From: Dysosmobacter segnis
GTDB lineage: Bacteria; Bacillota; Clostridia; Oscillospirales; Oscillospiraceae
Length of the DNA: 63,658 nt
Assembly: GCF_014297285.1 (NCBI RefSeq)
Contig: NZ_JACOQI010000017.1
Span: 1 to 63,658, forward strand
Reading direction: 5' to 3'
The translations under genes and the position numbers were made by a program. Shown in pieces: positions 43,625 through 52,594 of the stretch (within the stretch, counting starts at the first letter, position 1; each line of letters starts with the position of its first letter). Under the pieces are notes generated by a model. That model was not told the DNA's origin. It ran no database searches and was given only the letters and a program-made list of their open reading frames with translations.

Positions 43625-46123
43625 TTACAGTTTTTTCAGATGCTTTCCGGCGGCCTTCAGCATCAGCTTCTTCGTACCGCCCTCGAAGGCCACCTCCGCC
43701 AGGGCGTCGCCGCCCATAGGCTTTACCGACACCACAGTGCCCTTGCCGAAAGCGGTGTGCTCCACCTGGTCTCCCTGACTGAGCTGGATCAGTCCCACCG
43801 ACGGTGCGGCAGGGGTACTGCCCCGGCTGCTGGTGCGGAGGGTCTGGGCCGTGGGTTTGGTGCTCTTGTAGGTATGGACGCCGCCGCTGACATAACCGCC
43901 GGAACGGCCCGAGCTTCCGCTGTAAGAACTGCCGCCAAAAGAACCTCCGCCAAAATCATCGCCCCAGCGGCTGCCGCCGAAGCTGTCCTCGTCATAGGTG
44001 CCGAATTTCGGTTCCGGCTTGCTCTCCCAGCGCATATCCTCCGCCGGGATCTCGTCTAAAAAGCGGCTGGACTTGTTGGCGCTGGTGCGGCCGTAGAGCA
44101 TCCGCTGGCGGGCGTTGGTCATCACCAGTTTTTCCCGCGCGCGGGTCATGGCCACATAGCACAGCCGCCGTTCTTCTTCCAGTTCTTCCTCGTCATACAT
44201 GGAGGCCGTGCCGGGGAAGATCCCCTCCTCCATGCCCACCACATACACCACCGGGAATTCCAAGCCCTTGGCAGAGTGAATGGTCATCATGGTCACACAG
44301 TTGTCATCCGCCTCCACACTGTCCAGATCCGTGTACAGGGCGATCTCGTTCAGGAACCCGGACAGGGTGGCGTCCTCCGGGTCCTGCTCCAAAAAGCCCA
44401 GAATGTTGGACTTCAATTCCTGCACGTTTTCGATGCGGCCCCGGCTCTCCATGTCCTTTTTCTCCTCCAGCGCCCGGACGTAGCCGGTCTGGTTCAGGAC
44501 TTCATCGTAAAATTCCGGCAGGGCCAGCGTCCCTCCGGCCCGGCGCAGGCCGTCGATCAGGTCGGCGAACTTTGTCAGCTTGCCTGCCGCCGTTTTCAAA
44601 GTGGGGAACAAATCGGCGTTGCGGATGATCTCATAGAGAGACGCCCCCTGCTCTGCCGCCAGCTCCGCCACCTTGTCCATAGTGGTTGCGCCGATGCCCC
44701 TCGTGGGCGTATTGATGATGCGGCGGAGCCGCAGATCGTCCATAGGGTTATTCAGCACGCAGAGGTAGGCCAGCATATCCTTGACCTCGGCGCGGTCAAA
44801 GAACTTCATGCCGCCCACAACTTTATAGGGGATGGCGTTGCGCTTCAGGGCGTATTCCAGTGCGTTGGACTGGGCGTTCATCCGGTAGAGAATGGCGGTA
44901 TCCCGGAAGTTCCGTCCCCGGTTGACCCCCATGAGGATGTCCCCGGCCACGAAGTTTGCCTCGTCTCCCTCGTTGAAGCTGGTCTTTACCGTCACCACGT
45001 CGCCGCTGCCGTTGTCCGTCCAGAGGGTCTTGCCCTTCCGGCCCTCATTGTTCTTGATGACGGCGTTGGCGGCATCCAGAATGTGCTGGGTGGAGCGGTA
45101 GTTCTGTTCCAGTCGGATCACCCGTGCGTCCTTGTACTGCTTTTCAAAGTTCAGGATATTTTCGATGTTAGCACCCCGGAAGCGGTAGATGGACTGGTCA
45201 TCGTCGCCCACCACGCAGAGGTTCCGGTGTCCTCCGGCCAGCAGGCCGGTGAGGAGGTATTGCAGGTGGTTGGTGTCCTGATACTCGTCCACCAGCACAT
45301 ACCGGAACTTTTTCTGGTAGTAGTCCAGCACCTCCGGCTCCTTTTGCAGCAATGTGACAGTGTGGTAAATGATGTCGTCAAAGTCCAGCGCGTTGGCGGT
45401 GCTGAGCTTTTGCTGATAGGCGGCGTAGATCTTGGCGATCCGGGTATTTTTCCAATCGTTTGCGGCTTCCGCCTTCTTGCGGAATACCTCCGGCCCCTCG
45501 TAGCGATCCTTGGAGGCGCTGATGGCGGAGAGAACGCTGCGGACGGGGAAGGTCTTTTCGTCCAGATTCTGCTCCTTCAGAATATCCTTGATGACCCGCT
45601 TGGCGTCATCGGTATCGTAGATGGTGAAGTCCTTGTCAAAGCCGATGCGGTCAATGTCCCGCCGCAGGATGCGGACGCAGGCGGAGTGGAACGTGGAGGC
45701 CCACACATCGTTGGCGGCGGGGCCAAGACGGGCCGCCAGCCGCTCCTTCAATTCTCCCGCCGCCTTATTGGTGAAGGTGATGGCGATGATCTCCCATGGC
45801 CGGGGGGCGTCCACGGCACAGAGCCGGTGGACCCGGCGGACCTCGTCACCGTCTGGCCGATCCGGGAAGTGCTCCAAAAAGTCCAGATCCTCTTCCGTGG
45901 CCCAGTTGGGGACCTCGTCGCTGTCGCTGCCCCGGCCATAGGTCAGCAGGTTGTAGACCCGCTGGATGAGCACCGTGGTCTTGCCGCTGCCCGCCCCCGC
46001 CAGCAGCAGGAGAGGTCCCTCGGTGGTCATGGCCCCCTGACGCTGCATAGGGTTCAGCCGGGCCAGATCCCGGGCGATCACCGCTTTCCGGGCGGTCACA
46101 TACCGTTGTTCAAAGTCAGTCAT
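43625..46123 (-). CDS. pcrA: ATP-dependent DNA helicase PcrA (UvrD/Rep family)
   Basis: An 832-residue SF1A helicase for repair and replication-conflict resolution. Walker A LLLAGAGSGKTTVLIQ, motif II VDEYQDTNHLQYLL, VVGDDDQSIYRFRGA and the C-terminal motif VYVVGMEEGIFPG are present. A roughly 90-residue Gly/Ser-rich linker (with GGSFGGSSYSGSSGRSGG) separates the core from a C-terminal Tudor-like RNA-polymerase-binding domain. Longer than B. subtilis PcrA (739) mostly because of that linker and an insert near residue 50-100. Confidence 0.95.
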   Translation of the reverse strand: MTDFEQRYVTARKAVIARDLARLNPMQRQGAMTTEGPLLLLAGAGSGKTTVLIQRVYNLLTYGRGSDSDEVPNWATEEDLDFLEHFPDRPDGDEVRRVHRLCAVDAPRPWEIIAITFTNKAAGELKERLAARLGPAANDVWASTFHSACVRILRRDIDRIGFDKDFTIYDTDDAKRVIKDILKEQNLDEKTFPVRSVLSAISASKDRYEGPEVFRKKAEAANDWKNTRIAKIYAAYQQKLSTANALDFDDIIYHTVTLLQKEPEVLDYYQKKFRYVLVDEYQDTNHLQYLLTGLLAGGHRNLCVVGDDDQSIYRFRGANIENILNFEKQYKDARVIRLEQNYRSTQHILDAANAVIKNNEGRKGKTLWTDNGSGDVVTVKTSFNEGDEANFVAGDILMGVNRGRNFRDTAILYRMNAQSNALEYALKRNAIPYKVVGGMKFFDRAEVKDMLAYLCVLNNPMDDLRLRRIINTPTRGIGATTMDKVAELAAEQGASLYEIIRNADLFPTLKTAAGKLTKFADLIDGLRRAGGTLALPEFYDEVLNQTGYVRALEEKKDMESRGRIENVQELKSNILGFLEQDPEDATLSGFLNEIALYTDLDSVEADDNCVTMMTIHSAKGLEFPVVYVVGMEEGIFPGTASMYDEEELEEERRLCYVAMTRAREKLVMTNARQRMLYGRTSANKSSRFLDEIPAEDMRWESKPEPKFGTYDEDSFGGSRWGDDFGGGSFGGSSYSGSSGRSGGYVSGGVHTYKSTKPTAQTLRTSSRGSTPAAPSVGLIQLSQGDQVEHTAFGKGTVVSVKPMGGDALAEVAFEGGTKKLMLKAAGKHLKKL

Positions 46124-46237
46124 ACTGTTCTCCGTTCTCTCTGTTTTCTCAAACTGACCTCTATTTTACGGCAAAAAGCGGCCACGGTCAACGGCGGAAC
46201 CGCCGATTTTTCCGTATCCGTTTTGTAATCAAATTGA

Positions 46238-46298
46238 GGTTGACATTTGTCTACCTTTTTGCTACGCTGGTGGTGTAAGAGGTAGACAACTGTATACC
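46238..46298 (+). promoter_or_regulatory. Promoter with two BlaI-type operators
   Basis: TTGACA (46240-46245), a 17-base spacer and TACGCT (46263-46268). Two 18-base palindromes with the shared plan GGTNGACA-NN-TGTNNACC cover the -35 box (46238-46255) and the start region (46281-46298). The outer arms TTGTCTACCT and AGGTAGACAA are also exact inverted repeats of each other. This is the classical layout for BlaI/MecI autorepression. Confidence 0.8.
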
Positions 46299-46312
46299 AA
46301 GCGAGGTGCGCT

Positions 46313-46681
46313 ATGAAAATTGATCTCTCCAACAGCGAATGGAAGCTGATGAACCACCTGTGGCAGACCGCCCCCATGACCATCACGGAGCTGACCGCCG
46401 CCTTAAAAGAGGACACCAGCTGGTCGAAAAACACGGTCATCACCATGCTCTCCCGTCTGGAGGGCAAGGAGGCCGTCCGCCACGAGGAAGGCCGCCGGGC
46501 CAAGCTGTATTTCCCCGCCGTGGACCGGGAGGACGCCATTGAGGTGGAAACCGAGACCTTTTTGGATAAGATCGGCGGGCTGGGCCTGCTGATGAGCGCC
46601 ATGGTGGAAAAAAACGCCCTGACAGAGAATGACATTGCGGAGCTGTCCGCCATTTTGGAGAAAGCGGGTGGAAAACTATGA
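46313..46681 (+). CDS. BlaI/MecI/CopY-family repressor
   Basis: A 122-residue winged-helix repressor (LSNSEWKLMNHLWQTAPMT; SKNTVITMLSRLEGKEAV) with a C-terminal dimer region. It overlaps the next gene by ATGA, the usual repressor/sensor order. Induction would need cleavage triggered by the membrane metallopeptidase downstream. No beta-lactamase or PBP gene follows. Confidence 0.92.
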   Translation: MKIDLSNSEWKLMNHLWQTAPMTITELTAALKEDTSWSKNTVITMLSRLEGKEAVRHEEGRRAKLYFPAVDREDAIEVETETFLDKIGGLGLLMSAMVEKNALTENDIAELSAILEKAGGKL

Positions 46682-49600
46682 AAGAGATCCTGTTGACTTC
46701 TTCCGTTCTGATCCTTGCCCTGCTGCTTTTGCGGCTGCTGTTCCGAAAAACCATCTCCCGCCAGGTGCAGTACGCCCTGTGGGGGCTGGTGGCGCTGCGG
46801 CTGCTGGTGCCGGTCAGCCTGCCCGCCATGGAGCACAACGTCCTGACGGCGGCGGAGCCGGTGACGGCCCGGATCACCGCCCCGGCCCTGTATGTGACCC
46901 CCTACCGGGAGACCATTGTCTCCGCCCCGCCGGGCGTCTTCCAAACCCCCGCCCCCTATCAGTCCTTCCGGGTGGACACCGCCACAGAGGACAGCACCGT
47001 GACGTTTACCGACGGGAAAAATGTCACCCATTCCATCGAGTATAAAAGTCAGATCCCTCTGACCCCCGTTCTGAAAGCCGTCTGGCACACCGGGATGTAT
47101 GTCATGGCGGCGTGGTTCCTGCTTGCGAACCTCCGCTTCATGCTTCGTCTCCGCCGGAGCCGGAAACTTTACCCGGTGGAAAACTGCCCCTATCCGGTGT
47201 ATCTGACGGCGGATCTGCCCTCCCCCTGTCTGTTCGGCCTGTTTCACCCCGCCGTCTACCTGACCCCCGCCGCCGTGGAATCCCCGGAGACCCTGCGGCA
47301 TGTTCTGATCCACGAGACCACCCACGCCCGCCATCTGGACCCCCTGTGGAGCCTGCTGCGGTGCATGTGTCTGGCGGTGTACTGGTTCGACCCGCTGGTG
47401 TGGATCGCCGCCATCGTCTCCCGCCGGGACTGCGAGCTGGCTTGTGACGAGGGCGCGCTGCGGCAGCTGGGAGAATCGGAGCGCATCCCTTACGGTCAAA
47501 CGCTGCTGCGGCTGATCCCCGTGGCCGGACGGTCGGAAAGCCCCTTGCTCTCCGCCACCACCATGACGGCGGGAAAGCGGGAATTGAAGGATCGCGTCAC
47601 CCGCATCGCGGAAAACCGCCGCACCGTGGGCGTCGCTCTGCTGGCGGTGGTGACCGCCGCCGCGCTGGTATGCGCCCTCACCTTCACCGGGGCAAAGCCC
47701 TCCGTGCGGTCTCTGACCGGCGAGGAGCTGTCCGAGTACGCGCTGACGTTCAACACCGTTGACCGCTGGCAGGACTCTGCCGGGAATGACTGCGGCCTCC
47801 GTCCTGTCCAGTTTTTGACCTCCGTCTATGACGATCCCATAAAGATCGATATGTATCACCTGTTTTACAACGGCGTTTCACCGGAACAGCCAATTTCCGC
47901 TGCGGAACGGCAAGAGCTGGTGGACACCTGCTATGACGGCTATGACCCGGAGGTGGATCTCATCAAAATCACCGCGGAGCAGGCGGATCACGTTCTGGTG
48001 CGCTGGGTCGATCTGCCCCTGGCAGAAACCGACGCGCTGAGTATGGGCAGCTTTGCCTATCTTGCAAATTATGACGCCTATTACCACTTCCACGGAGACA
48101 CCAACGCCCTCGGTGATGTCTGTTTCTATGCCGGGGAGCGGAGCGGCGATACCGTGACCCTTTATTATCAGCCGGAGCAGTGCGGCGCGCAGCTCGTGGA
48201 TACCGCCGGTTCCGGGGAGGAGGTCTGGGCCAAGGTCACGGTGGTCCCCCAGCCGGGCGGCGGCTTCCAGCTCCGCTCCAACCAGCTTTGCGCCCGGCCG
48301 GACGCTCTGCTGTCCTCCCGCCTCCTGACCGGCGAGGAGCTGGCCTTTTTCAACACGCAGTTTTTCAACAGTCAGACCACCAACGAATTTGGCGGCGTGC
48401 AGCACACGCTCCACAACCAGTTCCTCACCTGCCTGTATGCCGGCCCTCAGGACATCAACCTGTTCGACCTGTTCTATAACGGCGTTGGTACCTGGGAGGC
48501 ACCCAGTCAGGCGGAGCTGGAGCAGCTGGGCGTGTTAGCGGAGGACGGCAGCCAGATCTGCCCCACCTATAAGCTGACCACGGCGGCTATGGACGCCTTT
48601 CTGCTGGAAAACACCGGCCTGACGCTGGCCCAGACCAACAAGGTGGATCTGGATGCGTTTGACTACCTGCCGGACTATGACGCCTACTATCTGACCAAGG
48701 GCGACACCAACTACCGCTCTGTCACCTTTACCGGCGGTGAGCGGAAGGGCAGCTATATCCGGCTTTACTGGAAGGATTTTTACTACGGCGGCGAAACCAA
48801 CGAGTGCGTCACTCTGCTGGACCGGGGGGATGGACAGTATTGGTTCGTGTCCCACCTGCTGGTGGACAGCGTTACCCCCTCTGCCTTTGCCTACCCGGAG
48901 GAAGATCCGTGGATGACGATCCCACTGGACGACCTGACGCCCTACGAACCGCAGAAGATGTCCCTGACCCGCCATTCCGATGACTGTGCGGAGCGGGGCG
49001 GCGGCTTCTCGGTTGACGGCAGCGGCGGCGAAAGATATTCCCTCCGGGTTTACCGCTCCACAGACGGGGCAATCTACGCGGCAATCATGCGGGCGGAAGC
49101 GGTCAGCAGTCAGCAGGGCATTACCCAGTGGGAGGCCGACGTATTTTTCACCGCACCGGCTTTGGATGTTCAGGAGCTTGATGATACGGTACGGCTGTTC
49201 TTCTTCCACAATCTGCTGGGTCACAGCGGCTTTACGGTGTCCTATTCGGACTATCTCACCGGCGGGCCGGGACGGGGCGGCTACATCGGCACCGTCACGG
49301 ATTACTACTATCTGGACAACAGCGGAACGCCCTACCTGCTGGCCCGGGCCAAGGGAGACTGCGAGGCCATCGACCTGGACGGCGACGGGGAAAATGAGCT
49401 GTGCGCCGCCTCCGGCGTTTCCGGACAGCTGTTCTTCCTGCGGAGCGGCCAGCTTTACGAAGCGGATGTCAAGGCGCTTTTGCAGAACGCCTGGCCGGAA
49501 ATAAACTACTGGGATCACGCCAGCTGGGATCTCAACTACCGCCGCCTGACCGTCCGCGGTTTTGTGTCCATGCCCGAATGGGCCACGGCGGAGCATCCCC

Positions 49601-51168
49601 AGCCCAACGCCGATTTCATCCGCTATCTCTACTACCGGGATGGGGCGCTGCTGGTCTACAAGCCTGATAAGGACAGCCAGACAGCGGATCATGTGGTGGG
49701 AACGCCCGATGTGCCGGAGCCGGTGCTGGCCGCAGCCAAGGCCACCGTACAGAAAGCCTATCAGGACTACAAAAACGGCGGATACGATTCCGGCGCCGAC
49801 CTTGATAACTGGCGGGTGGAATATGTGTCGGAGGACTGGTACAGGGCTTATCCCAATGGAACGCTTATCGCCTATAACCTGAATTATGAGTATCATGCCC
49901 AAAAGCCCGCCAACGTCACGCTGGCCGGCGGGGCCTATGTGGACGAGGACGGCTGGCTCATGCCGGACTACCCCTACTGCCATTATCTTTTCTTCACAGA
50001 AACGGATGGACAGTACACCTTCCTGGAGGAATGGATGCTCAATGACGGCGGTCCCGGCTCGAAGGTATTTGACGCGGAGATGCAGCGCTGGGCGGTGGAA
50101 CTGGGGTTGTCCTCCGTGGCGGATACCACGCCGGAGGAATTGCTGCACCAGCTTTACGACGGCATGGGCGGCCAATTCCTGACCCAACTCAGCACCATGA
50201 GCGAAACGGACCGGCAAACCGTATGCCAGAAGCTGGATGTCATTTTGCAGGAGGGCACAGCGGAGCAGCAGAGCCTTTATCTGGATGCGGTGCAGACCAT
50301 GGCGTGGTGTTCTCACTCCTTTGACGGCGCTCAGTGGGAGGCCTACGACTACTTTCTGGAGCATTCCGCCCGCTCGTCTCAGGCGGCCTACCGGGCGCAG
50401 GCTGTGATGGACGCACTGACCGGCGGCGGAGCGGTGCAGATGCGTCTGGAACCTGCCGACGGCGTCCGGGGCGGCGACTATACCGTTGGCGTTTCCGACG
50501 GCAGCGGCGCTGTCCGGGCGCAGGGCTTTTCCGGCAGCTTTTACTGGGCCACGGCCTCGGACAGCGATCCCTCCGGCAGCAGCATCACCCTGCAAAGCCC
50601 GGACGGACGCTGCACCATTACCGCGTGGGAGAATTCCTCTATCGTGCGCTGCGAGGAACCGGGGAAAACCGCATGGTTGATGGCGGCCTCCACCTCCTCT
50701 GCCCCATATGACGGCAACACCGTGTTTACCTATCTGCGGAAGTGGTACGATGAGGCGGAATTCAACGCGCTGGTGGACAGATTGATCGTTCCGGCGGATG
50801 GCCGGAACCGGGAGGAACTGGCCCAGAGCTGGCTGGACGCCGTGGGCGATGTGACCATCCATCAGGTGACGCCGGGCAGCAAGTACGAAAATTCCTTCGT
50901 GCAGAACCGGGTCACGGTGGAAAGCGCGGAACCGGCGGCCGGTCTGTATGACCCGGAACTGCTGGCAGGCCAGCATTTCACCTTCACCAACGAGCGCATT
51001 TTCGTGCCGGGGAACTACCGCTCCAAGGAGCAGCAGACGGTGAACAGCAGCGCCAGAGCTTATCATGGCGAATATGGACCCATGCCCGGCGGCGGGGCCT
51101 TTCTGGATACCCGCTCCGGCCTGCTGTACCAGACGGCGGACGGCTGGAAGGGGACGTTTGCCCCCTGA
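46678..51168 (+). CDS. Giant BlaR1/M56-like metallopeptidase with very large extracytoplasmic region
   Basis: A 1,496-residue single frame. Residues 1-340 are a normal M56 module: membrane helices, the zinc motif HETTH (212-216), DPLVW, ELACDE (253-258) and a last helix at about 317-337. The remaining roughly 1,160 residues should face outside. Residues about 346-545 and 546-730 are a tandem duplicate (LTGEEL, FLT, LFYNGV, DAYY, GDTN, GER-G). A calcium-like DLDGDGENEL segment lies near 900, and further beta-rich parts follow to the end. I see no SxxK/SxN/KTG set, so it is unlikely to sense beta-lactams like BlaR1. Confidence 0.85.
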   Translation: MKEILLTSSVLILALLLLRLLFRKTISRQVQYALWGLVALRLLVPVSLPAMEHNVLTAAEPVTARITAPALYVTPYRETIVSAPPGVFQTPAPYQSFRVDTATEDSTVTFTDGKNVTHSIEYKSQIPLTPVLKAVWHTGMYVMAAWFLLANLRFMLRLRRSRKLYPVENCPYPVYLTADLPSPCLFGLFHPAVYLTPAAVESPETLRHVLIHETTHARHLDPLWSLLRCMCLAVYWFDPLVWIAAIVSRRDCELACDEGALRQLGESERIPYGQTLLRLIPVAGRSESPLLSATTMTAGKRELKDRVTRIAENRRTVGVALLAVVTAAALVCALTFTGAKPSVRSLTGEELSEYALTFNTVDRWQDSAGNDCGLRPVQFLTSVYDDPIKIDMYHLFYNGVSPEQPISAAERQELVDTCYDGYDPEVDLIKITAEQADHVLVRWVDLPLAETDALSMGSFAYLANYDAYYHFHGDTNALGDVCFYAGERSGDTVTLYYQPEQCGAQLVDTAGSGEEVWAKVTVVPQPGGGFQLRSNQLCARPDALLSSRLLTGEELAFFNTQFFNSQTTNEFGGVQHTLHNQFLTCLYAGPQDINLFDLFYNGVGTWEAPSQAELEQLGVLAEDGSQICPTYKLTTAAMDAFLLENTGLTLAQTNKVDLDAFDYLPDYDAYYLTKGDTNYRSVTFTGGERKGSYIRLYWKDFYYGGETNECVTLLDRGDGQYWFVSHLLVDSVTPSAFAYPEEDPWMTIPLDDLTPYEPQKMSLTRHSDDCAERGGGFSVDGSGGERYSLRVYRSTDGAIYAAIMRAEAVSSQQGITQWEADVFFTAPALDVQELDDTVRLFFFHNLLGHSGFTVSYSDYLTGGPGRGGYIGTVTDYYYLDNSGTPYLLARAKGDCEAIDLDGDGENELCAASGVSGQLFFLRSGQLYEADVKALLQNAWPEINYWDHASWDLNYRRLTVRGFVSMPEWATAEHPQPNADFIRYLYYRDGALLVYKPDKDSQTADHVVGTPDVPEPVLAAAKATVQKAYQDYKNGGYDSGADLDNWRVEYVSEDWYRAYPNGTLIAYNLNYEYHAQKPANVTLAGGAYVDEDGWLMPDYPYCHYLFFTETDGQYTFLEEWMLNDGGPGSKVFDAEMQRWAVELGLSSVADTTPEELLHQLYDGMGGQFLTQLSTMSETDRQTVCQKLDVILQEGTAEQQSLYLDAVQTMAWCSHSFDGAQWEAYDYFLEHSARSSQAAYRAQAVMDALTGGGAVQMRLEPADGVRGGDYTVGVSDGSGAVRAQGFSGSFYWATASDSDPSGSSITLQSPDGRCTITAWENSSIVRCEEPGKTAWLMAASTSSAPYDGNTVFTYLRKWYDEAEFNALVDRLIVPADGRNREELAQSWLDAVGDVTIHQVTPGSKYENSFVQNRVTVESAEPAAGLYDPELLAGQHFTFTNERIFVPGNYRSKEQQTVNSSARAYHGEYGPMPGGGAFLDTRSGLLYQTADGWKGTFAP

Positions 51169-51273
51169 GGGGGATCTTTTCAGAAAAGTCTGGCAAAAAT
51201 AAAAGAACATAACCGGCGGATTCATTGACTGATTGGACGGCCGCAATGGCTGCATCCAATGAAAAGGAAGTAT

Positions 51274-52086
51274 ATGGAAAGCATGAAGCAGAAATTTTTC
51301 TGCGCCGCCGTGCCGCTGGTAATGCTGGCGGTGTCCGCGGCCCTGAGCGTATTCGTTTACCGATTACCGCAGCCGGTGCGGGAGCCGCTGCCGGTCCTCA
51401 TGTATCACCACATGGTCCCGGACGGGCAGGACTGCAATGACATGACCGTGACCCCCGGCAAGTTCCGCGCCGACTTGGAGACCGTTCTGGCGATGGGCTA
51501 TACGCCGGTGCTGCCCCGGGAATTGGCCGCCGGGGACGCCCTGCCGGAAAAGCCCATCCTCATCACCTTTGATGACGGCTACCGCAGCAATTACGATCTG
51601 GTGTACCCCATTTTGCAGGAATACGGCGTAAAGGCCTGCATTTCCATCATCGTCCTCATGCCGGATCTGCCTACGGACAACTTCTGCACCTGGAACCAGC
51701 TGCGGGAAATGACGGCCTCCGGTCTGGTAGAGATCGGCTCCCACAGCTACCGCCTCCACAACTTAGGCGGCGACGGCGGCAATTTTGAGTCCGGCGGGGC
51801 CAACGGCGTGGAGCGCCGTCCCAACGAGTCCGACGCGGATTTTCAGACCCGTGTGCTGGATGACATCCAGTTGAGCCATGACCGGATCGCAGAGGAGCTG
51901 GGCGGCGTCACCTGCTTCGCCTATCCCTTCGGCTGCTCCGACCCGGATGCCAAGGCCCTTGTGGACGAATTGTTCCCGGTGACTCTGATGACCACGCCCA
52001 AGTGTGCCGATCTGGCCAAGGGGCTCCACGATCTGCCCCGGTTCACCGTTACCATGAAGACCAATCTGGAAAAACTCCTGCGCTGA
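51274..52086 (+). CDS. Polysaccharide deacetylase family protein
   Basis: A 270-residue NodB-fold protein with an N-terminal signal anchor (about residues 5-27). It has LPVLMYHHMV, the catalytic-metal motif TFDDGYRSN, and GSHSYRLHN carrying the H(S/T)xxxH ligands; AYPFG follows later. Targets would be peptidoglycan or secreted glycans. ATG at 51274 is preferred because AAAAGGAAG precedes it; an earlier in-frame ATG at 51259 lacks a ribosome site. It is downstream of the M56 gene with a 105-base gap and may share its transcript. Confidence 0.88.
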   Translation: MESMKQKFFCAAVPLVMLAVSAALSVFVYRLPQPVREPLPVLMYHHMVPDGQDCNDMTVTPGKFRADLETVLAMGYTPVLPRELAAGDALPEKPILITFDDGYRSNYDLVYPILQEYGVKACISIIVLMPDLPTDNFCTWNQLREMTASGLVEIGSHSYRLHNLGGDGGNFESGGANGVERRPNESDADFQTRVLDDIQLSHDRIAEELGGVTCFAYPFGCSDPDAKALVDELFPVTLMTTPKCADLAKGLHDLPRFTVTMKTNLEKLLR

Positions 52087-52099
52087 CCATACATCGCCC

Positions 52100-52376
52100 C
52101 CCGCCTGCGCTTTTACGCAGGCGGGCGTGTGACTGTCAATAGATGTGGTAAATTCTCCGTGACGGTAAGGAAGGGTGTGCGCGGGAAACCCAAGAAGGGG
52201 AAGCAGGCGAAGCGCCGCCAGCAGCGGATGAAGCGAGCCTGTTTCGAGGATGGCCCCCGGTTTTCGGGGGCAAAGCACACGGAAACCGGCTGGGCCGACG
52301 GTGTATTCTTGCTCCACGCGGGGAGAAAAGACTTTTTCGACACGCTGACGCCCGCCTGCGTATAAACGCAGACGGG
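52100..52376 (+). mobile_element. MITE-like repeat copy A between two similar terminator hairpins
   Basis: Hairpin CCCGCCTGCG/CGCAGGCGGG (52100-52125) and hairpin CCCGCCTGCG/CGCAGACGGG (52351-52376) bracket a body of about 225 bases. The body ends match copy B: ACTGTCNATA, GTGGTAAATTCTCCG, GACGGTAAGGAA, GGTGTGCGCGGGAAACCC, AAGAAGGG at the left and GAAAAGACTTTTTCGACACG at the right. The middle is longer than in copy B and includes CCCCCGG-TTTT-CGGGGG. A 78-codon frame spans it but reads like a chance translation. The right hairpin, followed by CCTTTGTTTTC, acts as a terminator for the deacetylase gene. Confidence 0.8.
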
Positions 52377-52448
52377 GCCTTTGTTTTCAGCAGAAGTCAT
52401 TTTTCCCTCGCGGCGTATTTTTTACTGCGGACAACTATTGTTCCTCCC

Positions 52449-52477
52449 TTGACTTTTTGTCAGCAAAGCTTTAAAAT
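52449..52477 (+). promoter_or_regulatory. Promoter of the symporter gene
   Basis: TTGACT (52449-52454), a 17-base spacer and TAAAAT (52472-52477). Start point about 52484. Confidence 0.7.
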
Positions 52478-52483
52478 AGTAAA

Positions 52484-52573
52484 GTGCCCTCCCTGTGAGG
52501 GGTTTGTTTCCCCCGGAAGTCCGGGATCAGATAGAAGCCGATAGCACGGGCCCCGATCCCGTGCGGTTTTTTT
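52484..52573 (+). promoter_or_regulatory. Riboswitch- or attenuator-like leader with intrinsic terminator
   Basis: The leader folds as hairpin CCCTC/GAGGG (52487-52501), hairpin CCCGG/CCGGG (52512-52525), then terminator GCACGGG/CCCGTGC (52544-52564) with GG and seven T. GTGC at the very 5' end (52484-52487) can pair with GCAC at 52544-52547, which is also the start of the terminator stem. Forming that closing stem would block termination, so it resembles an ON-type switch. No class is recognised. Confidence 0.55.
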
Positions 52574-52594
52574 ACGGCTGGATGGGAGAAAAAC

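Noticed and set aside
48535..51255. A 906-codon minus-strand frame opposite the M56 gene
   Set aside because: Antisense to a continuous 1,496-codon gene with coherent repeat units; His/Arg/Gln-rich shadow composition.
52129..52365. A 78-codon frame (MTVNRCGKFSVTVRK...) as a small basic protein
   Set aside because: It lies exactly on repeat copy A, has no ribosome site, and the matching region of copy B does not keep the frame. It reads as a chance translation of the repeat.
52484..52573. Glycine or guanidine-I riboswitch before the symporter
   Set aside because: None of the conserved core words of those classes are present; kept as unclassified.
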